Of a stretch of DNA of 64,000 nt, positions 7,002-17,932 are shown one piece after another. The notes beneath the pieces were generated by a model. The model saw only the letters and a program-made list of their open reading frames with translations. It did no database searches and was not told the DNA's origin. Origin of the DNA: Xanthobacter aminoxidans (lineage in GTDB: Bacteria > Pseudomonadota > Alphaproteobacteria > Rhizobiales > Xanthobacteraceae). The translations under genes were made by a program, and so were the position numbers. Location: NCBI RefSeq assembly GCF_023571765.1, contig NZ_JAMJXC010000020.1, positions 1 through 64,000 of the forward strand, read 5' to 3'. Position 1 is the stretch's first letter, and each line of letters starts with the position of its first letter.

Positions 7002-7500
7002 CTTGGTCCTTCGCCTTGCGCCGTTTCTTCGCCTCGGCCTCAAGCGCGGTCAATTCGCGCAAAGTCCGCGCCAGCACGGCCAGCGCCCGGGCGTCCTTCT
7101 CGGGTTCGGGGCGCGGCGCCTCGGAGGGGTCGGCGACGCGGGCGAGGCGGTCCTCGATCTCGTTGATCTGCCGTTCCGCCGCCCGCCATAGCCGCTTGAG
7201 CAGGCCGCGCCGGTCCGGCTTGCCGGAGGCGTTCGCGGGGGCGTTTGCGGGGCCTCTGGCGGCGCGCGCCTTCGCCGGCTGGCCGCCCACGGGGTGGGCG
7301 GTGCGGCGCGGCACGGGATTGAAGAGGAAGGTACCGTCCGGCCCCATCTCGCGGTCGATCCAGTAATAGACGCCGGCGCTGGAGAGGCCGGTCTGCCGGC
7401 GGATCTCCGCCATGCTGGCCCCCTCCAGATAAAGCCGCCGCGCCAGCGCCCCCCGCGCCGGACGCGCGGACGGCACGGCGCTGCCGTGAGGCTGCTCCAT
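6907..7500 (-). CDS. Small-terminase-like DNA-binding protein of the head cluster
   Basis: This 197-residue protein precedes the large terminase and overlaps it. Near the N-terminus is a resolvase/transposase-like helix-turn-helix (ARRLYLEGASMAEIRRQTG, about 18-36, then SSAGVYYWIDRE), and the C-terminal half is a charged long helix (about 100-197). That layout fits the first gene of GTA clusters, thought to act as the small terminase. The ATG at 7500 is preferred: reading further upstream translates a repeat (the MAGLVPAIHV peptide) that is unlikely to be real protein. A strong promoter lies about 270 bases upstream. Family assignment rests on architecture and position. Confidence 0.75.
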   Translation of the reverse strand: MEQPHGSAVPSARPARGALARRLYLEGASMAEIRRQTGLSSAGVYYWIDREMGPDGTFLFNPVPRRTAHPVGGQPAKARAARGPANAPANASGKPDRRGLLKRLWRAAERQINEIEDRLARVADPSEAPRPEPEKDARALAVLARTLRELTALEAEAKKRRKAKDQDGTVRDLDTFRRELARRLERLREGGDGPGVS

Positions 7501-7578
7501 GGCTGGACCTCTGGAATGAAGAGGAAAGGAAGAGGCGCGGGCGCCGGTTCGGCAGGACGACCGCGCCACCGCGCCGCC

Positions 7579-7686
7579 GTCATGCCCGGCCTCGTGCCGG
7601 GCATCCACGTCGGGCCGACGGGACGATGGCCCTGAACGGGCACCCGGCCCCACGACGTGGATGGCCGGGACAAGCCCGGCCATGAC
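7579..7686. repeat. Large inverted repeat in the leader of the packaging genes
   Basis: The left arm (7579 to about 7616, starting GTCATGCCCGGCCTC) and the right arm (about 7646-7686, ending AAGCCCGGCCATGAC) are imperfect inverted copies of one another, roughly 38 bases each. In one frame each arm can be read as the peptide MAGLVPAIHV, a known false-gene signature of a repeat family common in Hyphomicrobiales. It would form a long hairpin in the mRNA between the promoter at 7768-7796 and the small-terminase start. Confidence 0.8.
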
Positions 7687-7767
7687 GGTCTGTGAGAAAT
7701 CACGATGGTCGAGGGCGGTTCGTCGCCCCGGCATCGGCCGTCAGGCACACCTCTCGAACATGGGGAA

Positions 7768-7796
7768 AAGATACCCAGGCAGCGCACCGCTGTCAA
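7768..7796 (-). promoter_or_regulatory. Sigma-70-like promoter for the packaging genes
   Basis: On the minus strand a perfect -35 TTGACA (7796-7791) is followed after exactly 17 bases by TATCTT (7773-7768), a good -10 match. An A/T-rich stretch lies just upstream (about 7797-7820). It points toward the small-terminase and terminase genes and lies 27 bases after the stop of the upstream cyclase gene. Transcription would start near 7761, giving a leader of about 260 bases. Confidence 0.65.
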
Positions 7797-7823
7797 GGAC
7801 TAAAATCCTAAAAAACCTTCCCC

Positions 7824-8774
7824 TCACCCCAGCATCACACGATCCCGCCCAGCCAGCTTCGCCAGATAGAGCGCGCGGTCGGCGCGGCCGTAGGCGTCGG
7901 AGAAGGTGTCGCCGGGGGGTGTGAAGGTGAGGCCGGCGGAGAAGGTGTAGGTGAAATCGGGGACATCCGGCAGCGGGCGGGAGGCGCGGACGCGGGCGAG
8001 GAGGTCGGCGACGCGGTGCTCGGCCTCCGCGAGGTCGGTCTGCGGCAGCACCAGCACGAATTCCTCGCCGCCCACCCGGCCGAAGCAGTCGGAGCGGCGG
8101 ATGGCGCCGGCCATCAGGGCGCAGAAGGCGCGCAGCAGCACGTCGCCGGTCTGGTGGCCGAAGCGGTCGTTCACATGCTTGAAATTGTCGAGATCGATGA
8201 CGCAGAGCGTGCCGCCGGGGCCGTGCGGCGCCATCATCTCGTTGGCGCGGTGGATGGCGAAGCGGCGGTTGGCGACGCCGGTCAGCTCGTCCGTGTGGGC
8301 GGCGCGCAGCGCATGGTCGCGAGCCTGCCGGATGTCGCGCGTGTCGACGCGGAAGGCGGTGACGTCCACCCCCACGGTGAGCATCCAGCCGTCCGCGTCC
8401 ATGGTCTCGTTCACCAGCAGCCAGCGGCCATCCCTGAGATCGCTCTCGAAGCTGCGGAAGCGCACCTTGCCGCGGCGCGACTTGGCGGAGGCGAGCCAGG
8501 TCTCGAAATCATCAGCCGTAATGTTGATGCCGTGCCCCGACGCATGGCTGCGCCGGACCATTTCCTCCCAGGTGGGGAAATCGCCCTCCGAAAGCCCGAA
8601 GGTGGCACGGTAGGCCGGGTTGGTGTAGCGCAGCCGGTCGGTGTGATCGTAAAGACCGACAAGCAGCGGCGTCGCCTCGTAGAGGGTGCGGAGGCGGGTC
8701 AGGAGGCCGGGCACGCCGTCTTCGGCGCCCGCGTTTCCGAAGTCACGGATGTCGAACATGGCCCGGCCGAGCAT
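7824..8774 (-). CDS. PAS-GGDEF diguanylate cyclase (first of a tandem pair)
   Basis: This 316-residue soluble enzyme should make c-di-GMP from two GTP. Residues about 20-140 look like a PAS-type sensor (LYEATPLLVGLYDHTDRL, then a GRWLLVNET strand). The GGDEF domain covers about 155-316, with an intact active site GGEEF and a product-binding I-site RRSD five residues before it, so it should be active and feedback-inhibited. DLDNFKHVND is the metal/GTP motif. The start is uncertain (8774 or 8759); neither has a clear ribosome site. It is strikingly similar to the next gene and lies 88 bases after it on the same strand, a recent-looking duplication. Confidence 0.92.
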   Translation of the reverse strand: MLGRAMFDIRDFGNAGAEDGVPGLLTRLRTLYEATPLLVGLYDHTDRLRYTNPAYRATFGLSEGDFPTWEEMVRRSHASGHGINITADDFETWLASAKSRRGKVRFRSFESDLRDGRWLLVNETMDADGWMLTVGVDVTAFRVDTRDIRQARDHALRAAHTDELTGVANRRFAIHRANEMMAPHGPGGTLCVIDLDNFKHVNDRFGHQTGDVLLRAFCALMAGAIRRSDCFGRVGGEEFVLVLPQTDLAEAEHRVADLLARVRASRPLPDVPDFTYTFSAGLTFTPPGDTFSDAYGRADRALYLAKLAGRDRVMLG

Positions 8775-8862
8775 ACCGTAACTGGAGGGACGACGGGCAG
8801 TGGTTTTGTAGCACCTGCCTCCTGCTTTCGGGTGAGACGACGGCGGGCGCCCGTCCCCTACC

Positions 8863-9810
8863 CTAGCCCCGTGCCGCCATGACCGCGGGCGGCGCCTCGC
8901 CATCCACCTGGATGCGGTTGCGGCCGCTCATCTTGGCCATGTAGAGCGCGCGGTCGGCGCGGCCGTAGAGATCGGTGAAGGTGGTGCCCGGCCCGCCCGT
9001 GGCGATGCCGGCGGAGAAGGTGTAGGCGAAGTCCGGCCATTGCGGCAGCGGCCGCGACTGGCGCACCAGCGAGAGCATCCGCTCGACGATGAGCACCGCC
9101 TCCTCCGCCGAGGTCTGCGGCAGCACCAGCACGAACTCCTCGCCGCCGATGCGGCCGAAGCAATCCTTGCGGCGGATGAGGCCGTTGATGCGGGCGGCGA
9201 AGTCGCGCAGCACCGCATCGCCCGCGAGGTGACCGACCAGGTCGTTGATATATTTGAAATTGTCGAGGTCGAGCACGCACAGCGCCCCGCCCAGGGCGCC
9301 GGGCGACAGCATGTCGTCCACCCGCGCGGTGATGAAGCGGCGGTTGGCGATGCCGGTGAGATCGTCGGTCTGCGCTTCCTTGATGGCGCGGTCGCGGGCC
9401 TGCCGCACATCCCGCCCGTCCTCCCTCAAGGCGGTGATGTCGCTGGCGATGCAGAGCATCCATCCCGAGGCGGAGACGCCCTCCGTCATCAGCAGCCAGC
9501 GGCCGTCGTAAAGGTCGGTCTCGAACGCCCGGTAGGGCACCTTGCCGCGGCGCGAGGAGGTGGAGACCAGCCAGGCGTCGAAATCGGGGGCGGTGATGAC
9601 GGTGCCCCGCCGCTCGGCATGGTTGCGGCGCATGATCTCCGCCCAGGTCACCTCCTCGCCCGGCGCCAGGAAGAAGGCGGAGCGGAAGGCGGCGTTGGCA
9701 TAGCGCAGCCGATCGAAGGAATCATAAGCCGCCACCAGCACTTGCGTGGCGTCGTAGAGGGCAGCGAGCTGGTCGGGGACAAGGATCATACCAAGGACAT
9801 TATACGTCAT
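8863..9810 (-). CDS. PAS-GGDEF diguanylate cyclase (second of a tandem pair)
   Basis: It is a paralogue of the downstream cyclase, with the same layout: a PAS-like sensor (about 8-130), then a GGDEF domain with active-site GGEEF and an I-site RRKD. DLDNFKYIND is conserved. The two proteins differ most at the N-terminus and in the sensor half, so they may sense different signals. Three starts are in frame: 9828, 9810 (used here) and 9789. A perfect TATAAT on this strand at 9804-9799 would, if it is a -10 box, put the transcript start next to 9789 and imply a nearly leaderless mRNA starting at that ATG. Confidence 0.92.
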   Translation of the reverse strand: MTYNVLGMILVPDQLAALYDATQVLVAAYDSFDRLRYANAAFRSAFFLAPGEEVTWAEIMRRNHAERRGTVITAPDFDAWLVSTSSRRGKVPYRAFETDLYDGRWLLMTEGVSASGWMLCIASDITALREDGRDVRQARDRAIKEAQTDDLTGIANRRFITARVDDMLSPGALGGALCVLDLDNFKYINDLVGHLAGDAVLRDFAARINGLIRRKDCFGRIGGEEFVLVLPQTSAEEAVLIVERMLSLVRQSRPLPQWPDFAYTFSAGIATGGPGTTFTDLYGRADRALYMAKMSGRNRIQVDGEAPPAVMAARG

Positions 9811-9975
9811 GCATGTCCGTTTGGGCACGTACAGATCGGCCGCATGGTGCGTGCTGCTGTCTCAGCTGGCGGGTGGGCCGGGTCGGCGGCAACGGCCGCC
9901 ATGGAAAGCGGCTTCGCGCTGCGGTATGGAGAGGGGTGGCGCGCTGGCGCGTCGCTCTGGAGGGTGCGCGATCCC

Positions 9976-10647
9976 ATGTTTCCGCCCGGCTTCCCGTCCG
10001 GCCTGCCGCTGCTGGTGCCGCTGATGCTGGCCGCCTGCCTGATGGTGCCGGCCCACGCGCTGGAGGCCCAGTGGCCGGACACCGCCTCCGCCCGCCAGCA
10101 GGCGCAGGAGCTGGTGGAGGCGCTGAACGCCGACCTCCTCGCCCATCCGAGCGCCACCGCCACCCTGGAGCGCTGGTGCGCCACCCGGGGCATCTCCGAT
10201 CCGTCCAAGGTGGTGGCCGAGCGGGTCTACGAGCGGGAGGGCGCCGCCCCCCCGGAGGTGCGCGCTCTGCTCGGCGCCGGACCCGACACGCCGGTGCGGC
10301 ATCGCCGGGTGCGGTTGGTGTGCGGACCCACGGTTTTGTCGGAGGCGGATAACTTTTATCTGCCGGAAAAACTGACACCCGACATGAACCAGGTGCTGGA
10401 CACCACCGATACCCCGTTCGGCAAGGTGGTGAAACCGCTCGATTTCCGGCGCAAGACCCTCGATTCCACAGTGCTGTGGATGCCGGCTGATGAGACCGGC
10501 TTCAAGCCCGCCCCCGGTGCTGTGCTGCCCCTGCCGGCCTTCGTGCTGAGCCACCGGGCGGTGCTGACCCTGCCCGACGGCACCCCCTTCAGCGCCCTGA
10601 TCGAGCGCTATACGGCAGGCATCCTCGGCCCCCCGCCGTCGCGCTGA
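9976..10647 (+). CDS. Secreted protein, possible chorismate-lyase/UTRA-like fold
   Basis: The 223-residue product starts with a signal peptide (hydrophobic core LPLLVPLMLAACLMVP, likely cleavage after AHA near residue 28). The mature part has segments such as VLSEADNFYLPEKLT, LDTTDTPFGKVV and VLSHRAVLTLPDGTPFSAL, which recall the core strands of the chorismate lyase/UTRA fold. That is a weak, memory-based resemblance. An exported chorismate lyase would be unusual, so a ligand-binding role is as likely. The gene stands alone, faces away from the cyclase pair and converges on maeB with a hairpin between. Confidence 0.75.
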   Translation: MFPPGFPSGLPLLVPLMLAACLMVPAHALEAQWPDTASARQQAQELVEALNADLLAHPSATATLERWCATRGISDPSKVVAERVYEREGAAPPEVRALLGAGPDTPVRHRRVRLVCGPTVLSEADNFYLPEKLTPDMNQVLDTTDTPFGKVVKPLDFRRKTLDSTVLWMPADETGFKPAPGAVLPLPAFVLSHRAVLTLPDGTPFSALIERYTAGILGPPPSR

Positions 10648-10663
10648 AGCGCCTCGCCGAGGC

Positions 10664-10696
10664 CCTTTCCCCCTCCCGCGCGGGGAGGAGGAAAGG
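10664..10696. terminator. Bidirectional terminator candidate between convergent genes
   Basis: CCTTTCCCCCTCCC (from 10664) pairs with GGGGAGGAGGAAAGG (to 10696) with only one or two mismatches and a short GCGC-rich loop. It sits between the plus-strand secreted protein gene (stop 10647) and maeB on the minus strand (stop 10717). A TTTT lies shortly after it on the plus strand. Confidence 0.6.
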
Positions 10697-10716
10697 TCCG
10701 TCTTTTCAGAGGCTTG

Positions 10717-12996
<2,280 letters not shown>

Positions 12997-13243
12997 ACGC
13001 CTCCCCCTTCGTGAATAACGATCGCCGCGGAAAATCGGCCGGCAACCTAGCGGCCACGCATGCTTATGTCACGGGCGACCGCACAAATTAGGTTATGTTG
13101 CGCACGCATGGCGGGTCTGAGGGGCGCAGGTGCCGCGATCTTGGGCGTGTCTGATGCGCGCTCGCAATTTGGGCGCCTGCGATTCGCCCTTTTGGCGGCG
13201 AGTCTGCGGGTATGATGCGGGCGGATGCCTGGAAGGAATGGAT

Positions 13244-15283
13244 ATGACCGAGGGGAAGGCGGGGCGCGGAATCGGGACGAAGGTTGCCGTTGCGATCGGT
13301 ATCGTCGCCGTGCTGGGGGCGGGCGGCTGGTTCGGCTTCGCCGCCTGGTCGCGGGCCAAGGTGCGGTCGGAAGTGGACCAGGCGTTTGCCGGCATCCGCG
13401 CGGCGGGCAGCAAGGCGTCCTTCACGGATGCCGGCTTCGACCCCGCCGACCGCGCCGTCACGGTCTCGGGCATCGCCATCGCCTCGGCCGATGGCACAGC
13501 GGCCGTGAAGATCGCGCGCCTCGTCGCGCGGGGCAGCGAGAAGCCCATCGACCGGCGGGTGACGCTCGAAGCCCTCGACCTCGACGGCGTGGAGGTGACG
13601 CTCACCGGCGATTCCGCACAAGGCGGGATGGTCACCTACAGCCTGCCGCAGGTGATGATCGACCGCTACAACGGTCCCATGACCCTGATCGCGGCTGGCG
13701 AGGGTGGCGGCGCCTATGGCGCCTTGCGGGTGGCCCTGCGCCAGTTGGCGGCGACGACCGCCGCCAAGGTGACCATCCCCGAGGCGCGCGTGCGGATGGT
13801 GCCGGCCGGTGCTCCGCCCATGGAGGCCACCTACACCAATCTCGCCGCCGAGGGCATCAATGCCGGGGCGATCCGCAGCCTCATCATCGACCGCTCGACC
13901 GCCTCCTATGTGCTGCCGGCCGCGGCGCCCGCCGATGGGCAGGCCGCGCCGGGTAAGTTCAACCTGCGCATCGAGGGACTGGTCGCGGCGCAGATCGACA
14001 CCGCGCCGCTGCTGCTGATGACCCAGCCGGGCGGCCCCGCCGGCAAGGCAGCCGACGCCTACGGGCGCATCTATGGCAAGGTGGTCACCGGCCCTTACGT
14101 CATCTCCCAGGACGGCGGCCCCACCCAGGGCGGCGCCTCCATGCTGATGGAGAATTTCGCCATCCGCCCCTCGGCCTTCGATGCCGGGCGGCTCGCCAAG
14201 TTCCAGGCTCTGGTGACGAAGCCGCCGGCCAATCCGTCCGTCGAGGACAGCCGCCGCGCCGCCGAGCTGGTGCGCGATACCATCGGCGGCATCTCCTTCA
14301 CCACTGTCGCGGTCACGGAAGCCTACACCTCGGAGAAGGGCGAGACGGGGCGTGTCGGGCTGATCCGCATGGACGGCCTCGCCAACGGCGTGCTCGACGG
14401 GTTCGTGCTGGAACGGGCGGACGGCAAGACGCCCGAGGGCGGCACCGGCAAGATCGGCCGCATCGCCGTGCGCCAGCTCGATTTCAACCAGCTCGCGGCG
14501 CTCGCCGCCGAAGCGCAGAACCCCTCCCCCACCACGGCGCTGGTGTTGTTCCGGGTGATCTCGGGCATCGAGATCAAGAATCTGGAAGTGCCTTATGGCG
14601 AGGGGGACGCGAAGGACGAGCCGGTGAAGATCGGCAATTTCTCCCTGTCCTGGGGCGGATCGCTGGGGGTGCTGCCATCCTACGTGGACTTCGCGCTGAC
14701 CGACGTCTCGGGCCCGATCCGGCCGGAGGATGGCGAGCCCTTCATCTATCTCATGAACGCAGGCATGAAGCGGGCGACCGTCTCGCTCGGCGCCAAGGCA
14801 TTTTACGACGTCAACGAGAGCACGCTCACGCTGGCGCCCATCACCACCGAGGTGAAGGACGCCTTCCGGGTCATCATCGAGACCAAGCTTTCCGATGTGC
14901 CGCAGTCGGCCTTCGCCGACGCCGGCGGCTTCGTCAACGAACTGCCGGCGATCGGTGCCGGGCCGGTGACGGTAACGCTGACGGACCTCGGGCTCGCCAA
15001 GCTCATGTACGCCCAGTTCGCCAAGGCGGCCGGGGTGAGCGAGGCGGACTATCGCGAGCAGGTCGTGGCGCTGGCCGAGAGCTTCGCGGCCGAAATGGAG
15101 GAGGGCATGCCCGAGATGGCGCCGGTGGGTGCCGCTTTGGTGTCGTTCCTGCGCAATCCGGGCACGCTGAAGGTGACGGCAAAGCCGAAGGGCTTCGTGC
15201 CGCTGATCGCCCTCGTCTCCTCCGGCGACCCGACCGTTATGCTGGAGACCTTCACCTTCGAGGCGACCGCCACGGCGCCCTGA
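13244..15283 (+). CDS. Large membrane-anchored protein of unknown function
   Basis: The product has 679 residues. The ATG at 13244 is chosen because GGAAGGA lies 6 bases ahead. One N-terminal membrane helix (about 13-30, VAVAIGIVAVLGAGGWFG) is followed by a long extracytoplasmic part rich in predicted beta strands (VTVSGIAIAS, VTLEALDLDGVEVTL, KIGNFSLSWGG). The architecture, a single anchor followed by repetitive strand-rich sequence with 'gene ... KIxxLxxxG' patterning, resembles AsmA- or YdgA-like envelope proteins, but I cannot assign a family. It has no catalytic motif I can see. It is monocistronic, with a terminator-like hairpin after it. Confidence 0.85.
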   Translation: MTEGKAGRGIGTKVAVAIGIVAVLGAGGWFGFAAWSRAKVRSEVDQAFAGIRAAGSKASFTDAGFDPADRAVTVSGIAIASADGTAAVKIARLVARGSEKPIDRRVTLEALDLDGVEVTLTGDSAQGGMVTYSLPQVMIDRYNGPMTLIAAGEGGGAYGALRVALRQLAATTAAKVTIPEARVRMVPAGAPPMEATYTNLAAEGINAGAIRSLIIDRSTASYVLPAAAPADGQAAPGKFNLRIEGLVAAQIDTAPLLLMTQPGGPAGKAADAYGRIYGKVVTGPYVISQDGGPTQGGASMLMENFAIRPSAFDAGRLAKFQALVTKPPANPSVEDSRRAAELVRDTIGGISFTTVAVTEAYTSEKGETGRVGLIRMDGLANGVLDGFVLERADGKTPEGGTGKIGRIAVRQLDFNQLAALAAEAQNPSPTTALVLFRVISGIEIKNLEVPYGEGDAKDEPVKIGNFSLSWGGSLGVLPSYVDFALTDVSGPIRPEDGEPFIYLMNAGMKRATVSLGAKAFYDVNESTLTLAPITTEVKDAFRVIIETKLSDVPQSAFADAGGFVNELPAIGAGPVTVTLTDLGLAKLMYAQFAKAAGVSEADYREQVVALAESFAAEMEEGMPEMAPVGAALVSFLRNPGTLKVTAKPKGFVPLIALVSSGDPTVMLETFTFEATATAP

Positions 15284-15306
15284 GGGCGCTCAGGCGCGCG
15301 ATGAAA

Positions 15307-15329
15307 GCGCCGGGTTCAGAACCCGGCGC
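15307..15329. terminator. Bidirectional terminator candidate
   Basis: GCGCCGGGTT (15307-15316) and AACCCGGCGC (15320-15329) form a perfect 10-bp stem with a three-base loop. It lies between two convergent stop codons (15283 and 15333). On the minus strand it is followed by a short T run (TTTCAT). Confidence 0.65.
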
Positions 15330-15332
15330 CCC

Positions 15333-15791
15333 TCACCGGGGGGCGCCGGTGGCCGCGCTCAGGAACGCCACCAGCTTCACGATCTGCTGCTGAACGGCCA
15401 TGTTGACGGCTTCCGGCGGGTTTTCCTGGACCCGCACCATCTTCAGGCCGAGGGGGCTGCCGTAGAAGTCGGCCAGTTCCTTGAGTTCGGCCAGGGTGTA
15501 GGCATCCGCATAATAGCCCACGAAGACCCCCACGAGATCCTCGCGGATGCTGGCAGACTCCTTCGTGAGCACGTCACGCGCGGCATCCCGCTTGTCAGCC
15601 GGGATCTTCTCGGCGGCCTGGCCGATCATCCGGCCGAAATGCTTCTCCAGGCCCGGCACGACCGCGAAGTCGACCACCTGCCGCGCCAGCGCGGCCTTGT
15701 CCGAAGCCTCGTCAGCTGCGGCGCCGGCGGGGAAGGCGAGAATCTGGACCGCGAGGGCCGCGGCCAAGAGCATTGGATAGGCGAACCGCAT
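15333..15791 (-). CDS. Exported DUF2059 protein
   Basis: The product is 152 residues from the ATG at 15791. It has a signal peptide (LLAAALAVQILAFPAGAAA) with likely cleavage near residue 26-28. The mature part is helical and carries the hallmark of DUF2059, AYTLAELKELADFYGSPLG, in which ageing Phe-Tyr and Gly-x-Lys positions are kept, followed by LKMV. The family is periplasmic and of unknown function. It converges with the large membrane-anchored protein gene and lies 107 bases past the aspS start side on the same strand as aspS, downstream of its stop. Confidence 0.88.
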   Translation of the reverse strand: MRFAYPMLLAAALAVQILAFPAGAAADEASDKAALARQVVDFAVVPGLEKHFGRMIGQAAEKIPADKRDAARDVLTKESASIREDLVGVFVGYYADAYTLAELKELADFYGSPLGLKMVRVQENPPEAVNMAVQQQIVKLVAFLSAATGAPR

Positions 15792-15898
15792 CTGCATCCT
15801 CCCGGGAGCGCCCGCGGTTTCGTCCCGCGGTGATGTCCCGGAGAGGATCTATATCGGCTTCGGCGCGGCCGCGCTTCTCCCCCAACTGGGGGACCGCA

Positions 15899-17671
15899 TC
15901 ACTTCTGCTGCGGCGCAGACCGGATGTGGAGTTCGCGCAACTGCTTCGGGCTCGCCTCGTTCGGGGCGCCCATGAGCAGGTCGAGCGCTTGCTGGTTCAT
16001 GGGGAAGATGGAGATTTCGCGCAGGTTGGTGGTGCCGCACAGGAGCATGACGATGCGGTCCACGCCCGCCGCCATGCCGCCGTGAGGCGGCGCGCCATAC
16101 TGGAAGGCCCGATACATGCCGCCGAACCGCTCCACCACGGTCGCCTCGTCATAGCCGGCCAGCTCGAACGCCTTCACCATGGCCTCGGGGCGATGGTTGC
16201 GGATGCCGCCAGAGGCGATCTCGTAGCCGTTGCAGGCGATGTCGTACTGGAACGCCTTGATGGTCAGCGGGTCCTGCGTGTTCAGCGCTTCCAGCCCGCC
16301 CTGCGGCATGGAGAAGGGGTTGTGGGAGAAGTCCACCTTCTTCTCCTCCTCCGAATATTCGTAGAAGGGGAAGTCCACGATCCAGGCCAGCTCGAAGCGG
16401 TCCTTGTCGACGAGGTTCAGCTCCTCGCCGACGCGGGTGCGGGCAAGGCCGGCGAACTTCACGAACTTTTCCGGATCGCCCGCCACGAAGAAGGCGGCGT
16501 CGCCGGCCTTGAGGCCGAGCTGTTCGCGGATCGCCTCGGTGCGCTCGGGGCCGATGTTGTTGGCGAGCGGGCCGGCGCCCTCCCCGCCTTCGCGCCACAT
16601 GATGTAGCCGAGGCCCGGCTGGCCCTCGCCCTGCGCCCAGCTGTTCATGCGGTCGCAGAAGGCGCGCGAGCCGCCGCCGGGGCCCGGGATGGCCCACACC
16701 TCGTTCTTCTCCACCTCCAGCATGCGGGCGAACACCTTGAAGCCCGAGCCGCGGAAATGGTCCGACACGTTCTGCATGACCAGCGGGTTGCGCAGGTCCG
16801 GCTTGTCGGTGCCGTACTTGCGCAGGGCTTCCGCATAGGGAATGCGCGGCCAGTTCTTGGTCACCGGCTTTCCGCCGGCGAACTCCTCGAACACGCCGGT
16901 GATGACCGGCTCCATGGCGGCGAACACGTCTTCCTGCTCGACGAAGCTCATCTCCAGGTCGAGCTGGTAGAACTCGCCGGGCAGGCGGTCGGCGCGCGGG
17001 TCCTCGTCGCGGAAGCAGGGTGCGATCTGGAAGTAGCGGTCGAAGCCGCTCATCATGATGAGCTGCTTGTACTGCTGCGGCGCCTGCGGCAGCGCGTAGA
17101 ACTTGCCGGGATGGAGGCGCGAGGGCACGAGGAAGTCGCGCGCGCCTTCCGGCGAGGAGGCCGTGAGGATGGGCGTCTGGAATTCGAAGAAGCCCTGATC
17201 CTTCATGCGCCGGCGCATGGCGTCGATGATGGCGCCGCGGGTCATGATGTTGCGGTGGAGCTTCTCGCGGCGCAGGTCGAGGAAGCGGTACTTGAGCCGC
17301 GTCTCTTCCGGGTATTCCACATCGCCGAACACCGGCAGCGGCAGCTCGGCCGCCGGGCCCAGCACTTCGAGGTCCGTGGCATAGACCTCGATGGCACCTG
17401 TCGTGAGGTCCGCGTTCTCCGTGCCTTCGGGGCGCAGGCGCACCTTGCCGTCGATGCGGATGACCCACTCGGAGCGCGCCTTCTCGGCGTCCTTGAAGGC
17501 CGCGCTATCGGGGTCCACCACCACCTGGGTGAGGCCGTAATGGTCGCGCAGGTCGATAAAAAGCACGCCGCCGTGGTCGCGGATGCGGTGGCACCAGCCG
17601 GACAGGCGGACGATCTGGCCCACCTCGGCGGTCGAAAGCGCGCCGCAGGTATGTGAGCGGTAACGATGCAT
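15899..17671 (-). CDS. aspS: Aspartyl-tRNA synthetase
   Basis: This class II synthetase charges tRNA-Asp. It has 590 residues, the normal bacterial length. The N-terminal OB-fold anticodon domain (about 1-110) begins [12 protein letters not shown], and shows [20 protein letters not shown]. Motif 2 is [19 protein letters not shown] (about 215-235), the bacterial GAD insertion follows (about 290-420), and motif 3 is [16 protein letters not shown] near 525-540. Many alphaproteobacteria use a non-discriminating AspRS that also charges tRNA-Asn; that cannot be decided without gatCAB and asnS data. Confidence 0.98.
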   Translation of the reverse strand: MHRYRSHTCGALSTAEVGQIVRLSGWCHRIRDHGGVLFIDLRDHYGLTQVVVDPDSAAFKDAEKARSEWVIRIDGKVRLRPEGTENADLTTGAIEVYATDLEVLGPAAELPLPVFGDVEYPEETRLKYRFLDLRREKLHRNIMTRGAIIDAMRRRMKDQGFFEFQTPILTASSPEGARDFLVPSRLHPGKFYALPQAPQQYKQLIMMSGFDRYFQIAPCFRDEDPRADRLPGEFYQLDLEMSFVEQEDVFAAMEPVITGVFEEFAGGKPVTKNWPRIPYAEALRKYGTDKPDLRNPLVMQNVSDHFRGSGFKVFARMLEVEKNEVWAIPGPGGGSRAFCDRMNSWAQGEGQPGLGYIMWREGGEGAGPLANNIGPERTEAIREQLGLKAGDAAFFVAGDPEKFVKFAGLARTRVGEELNLVDKDRFELAWIVDFPFYEYSEEEKKVDFSHNPFSMPQGGLEALNTQDPLTIKAFQYDIACNGYEIASGGIRNHRPEAMVKAFELAGYDEATVVERFGGMYRAFQYGAPPHGGMAAGVDRIVMLLCGTTNLREISIFPMNQQALDLLMGAPNEASPKQLRELHIRSAPQQK

Positions 17672-17932
17672 GGGGTCGCCCTTTCAAGGCTGAACGGGGA
17701 AGACACGGGGCGATCAGGCCCTGCAGCCCGGACGCCCGCGCGCAGGCCATTGGCGCGCACCGGACGCCCGAGGCGCCGCTTGCGCGCCGGGCGCCGCGTC
17801 ACCGCGCGCCACGGCTCGAAAGTCCGCGTCTAAGGCGGGGCGAAGGTGCATGCGATCCCGCCCGTGTCAAGCGCGCAGTCTTGTTCAGCCATGCGCGAAG
17901 GATGTAGGCTCGGTTCTGCCGTGTCTTAATCG

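Noticed and set aside
7501-7734. An N-terminal extension of the small-terminase gene reading MAGLVPAIHV
   Set aside because: That peptide is a well-known product of translating a dispersed repeat. The repeat is inverted here, and an ATG at 7500 begins the true domain.
9040-9975. A long plus-strand open frame leading into the secreted protein gene at 9976
   Set aside because: It is antisense to the second cyclase and has no domain. The signal peptide begins at 9976, so translation should start there.
10664-10696. A possible insertion-sequence end
   Set aside because: The inverted repeat lies between convergent genes with a short loop, which is better explained as a terminator.
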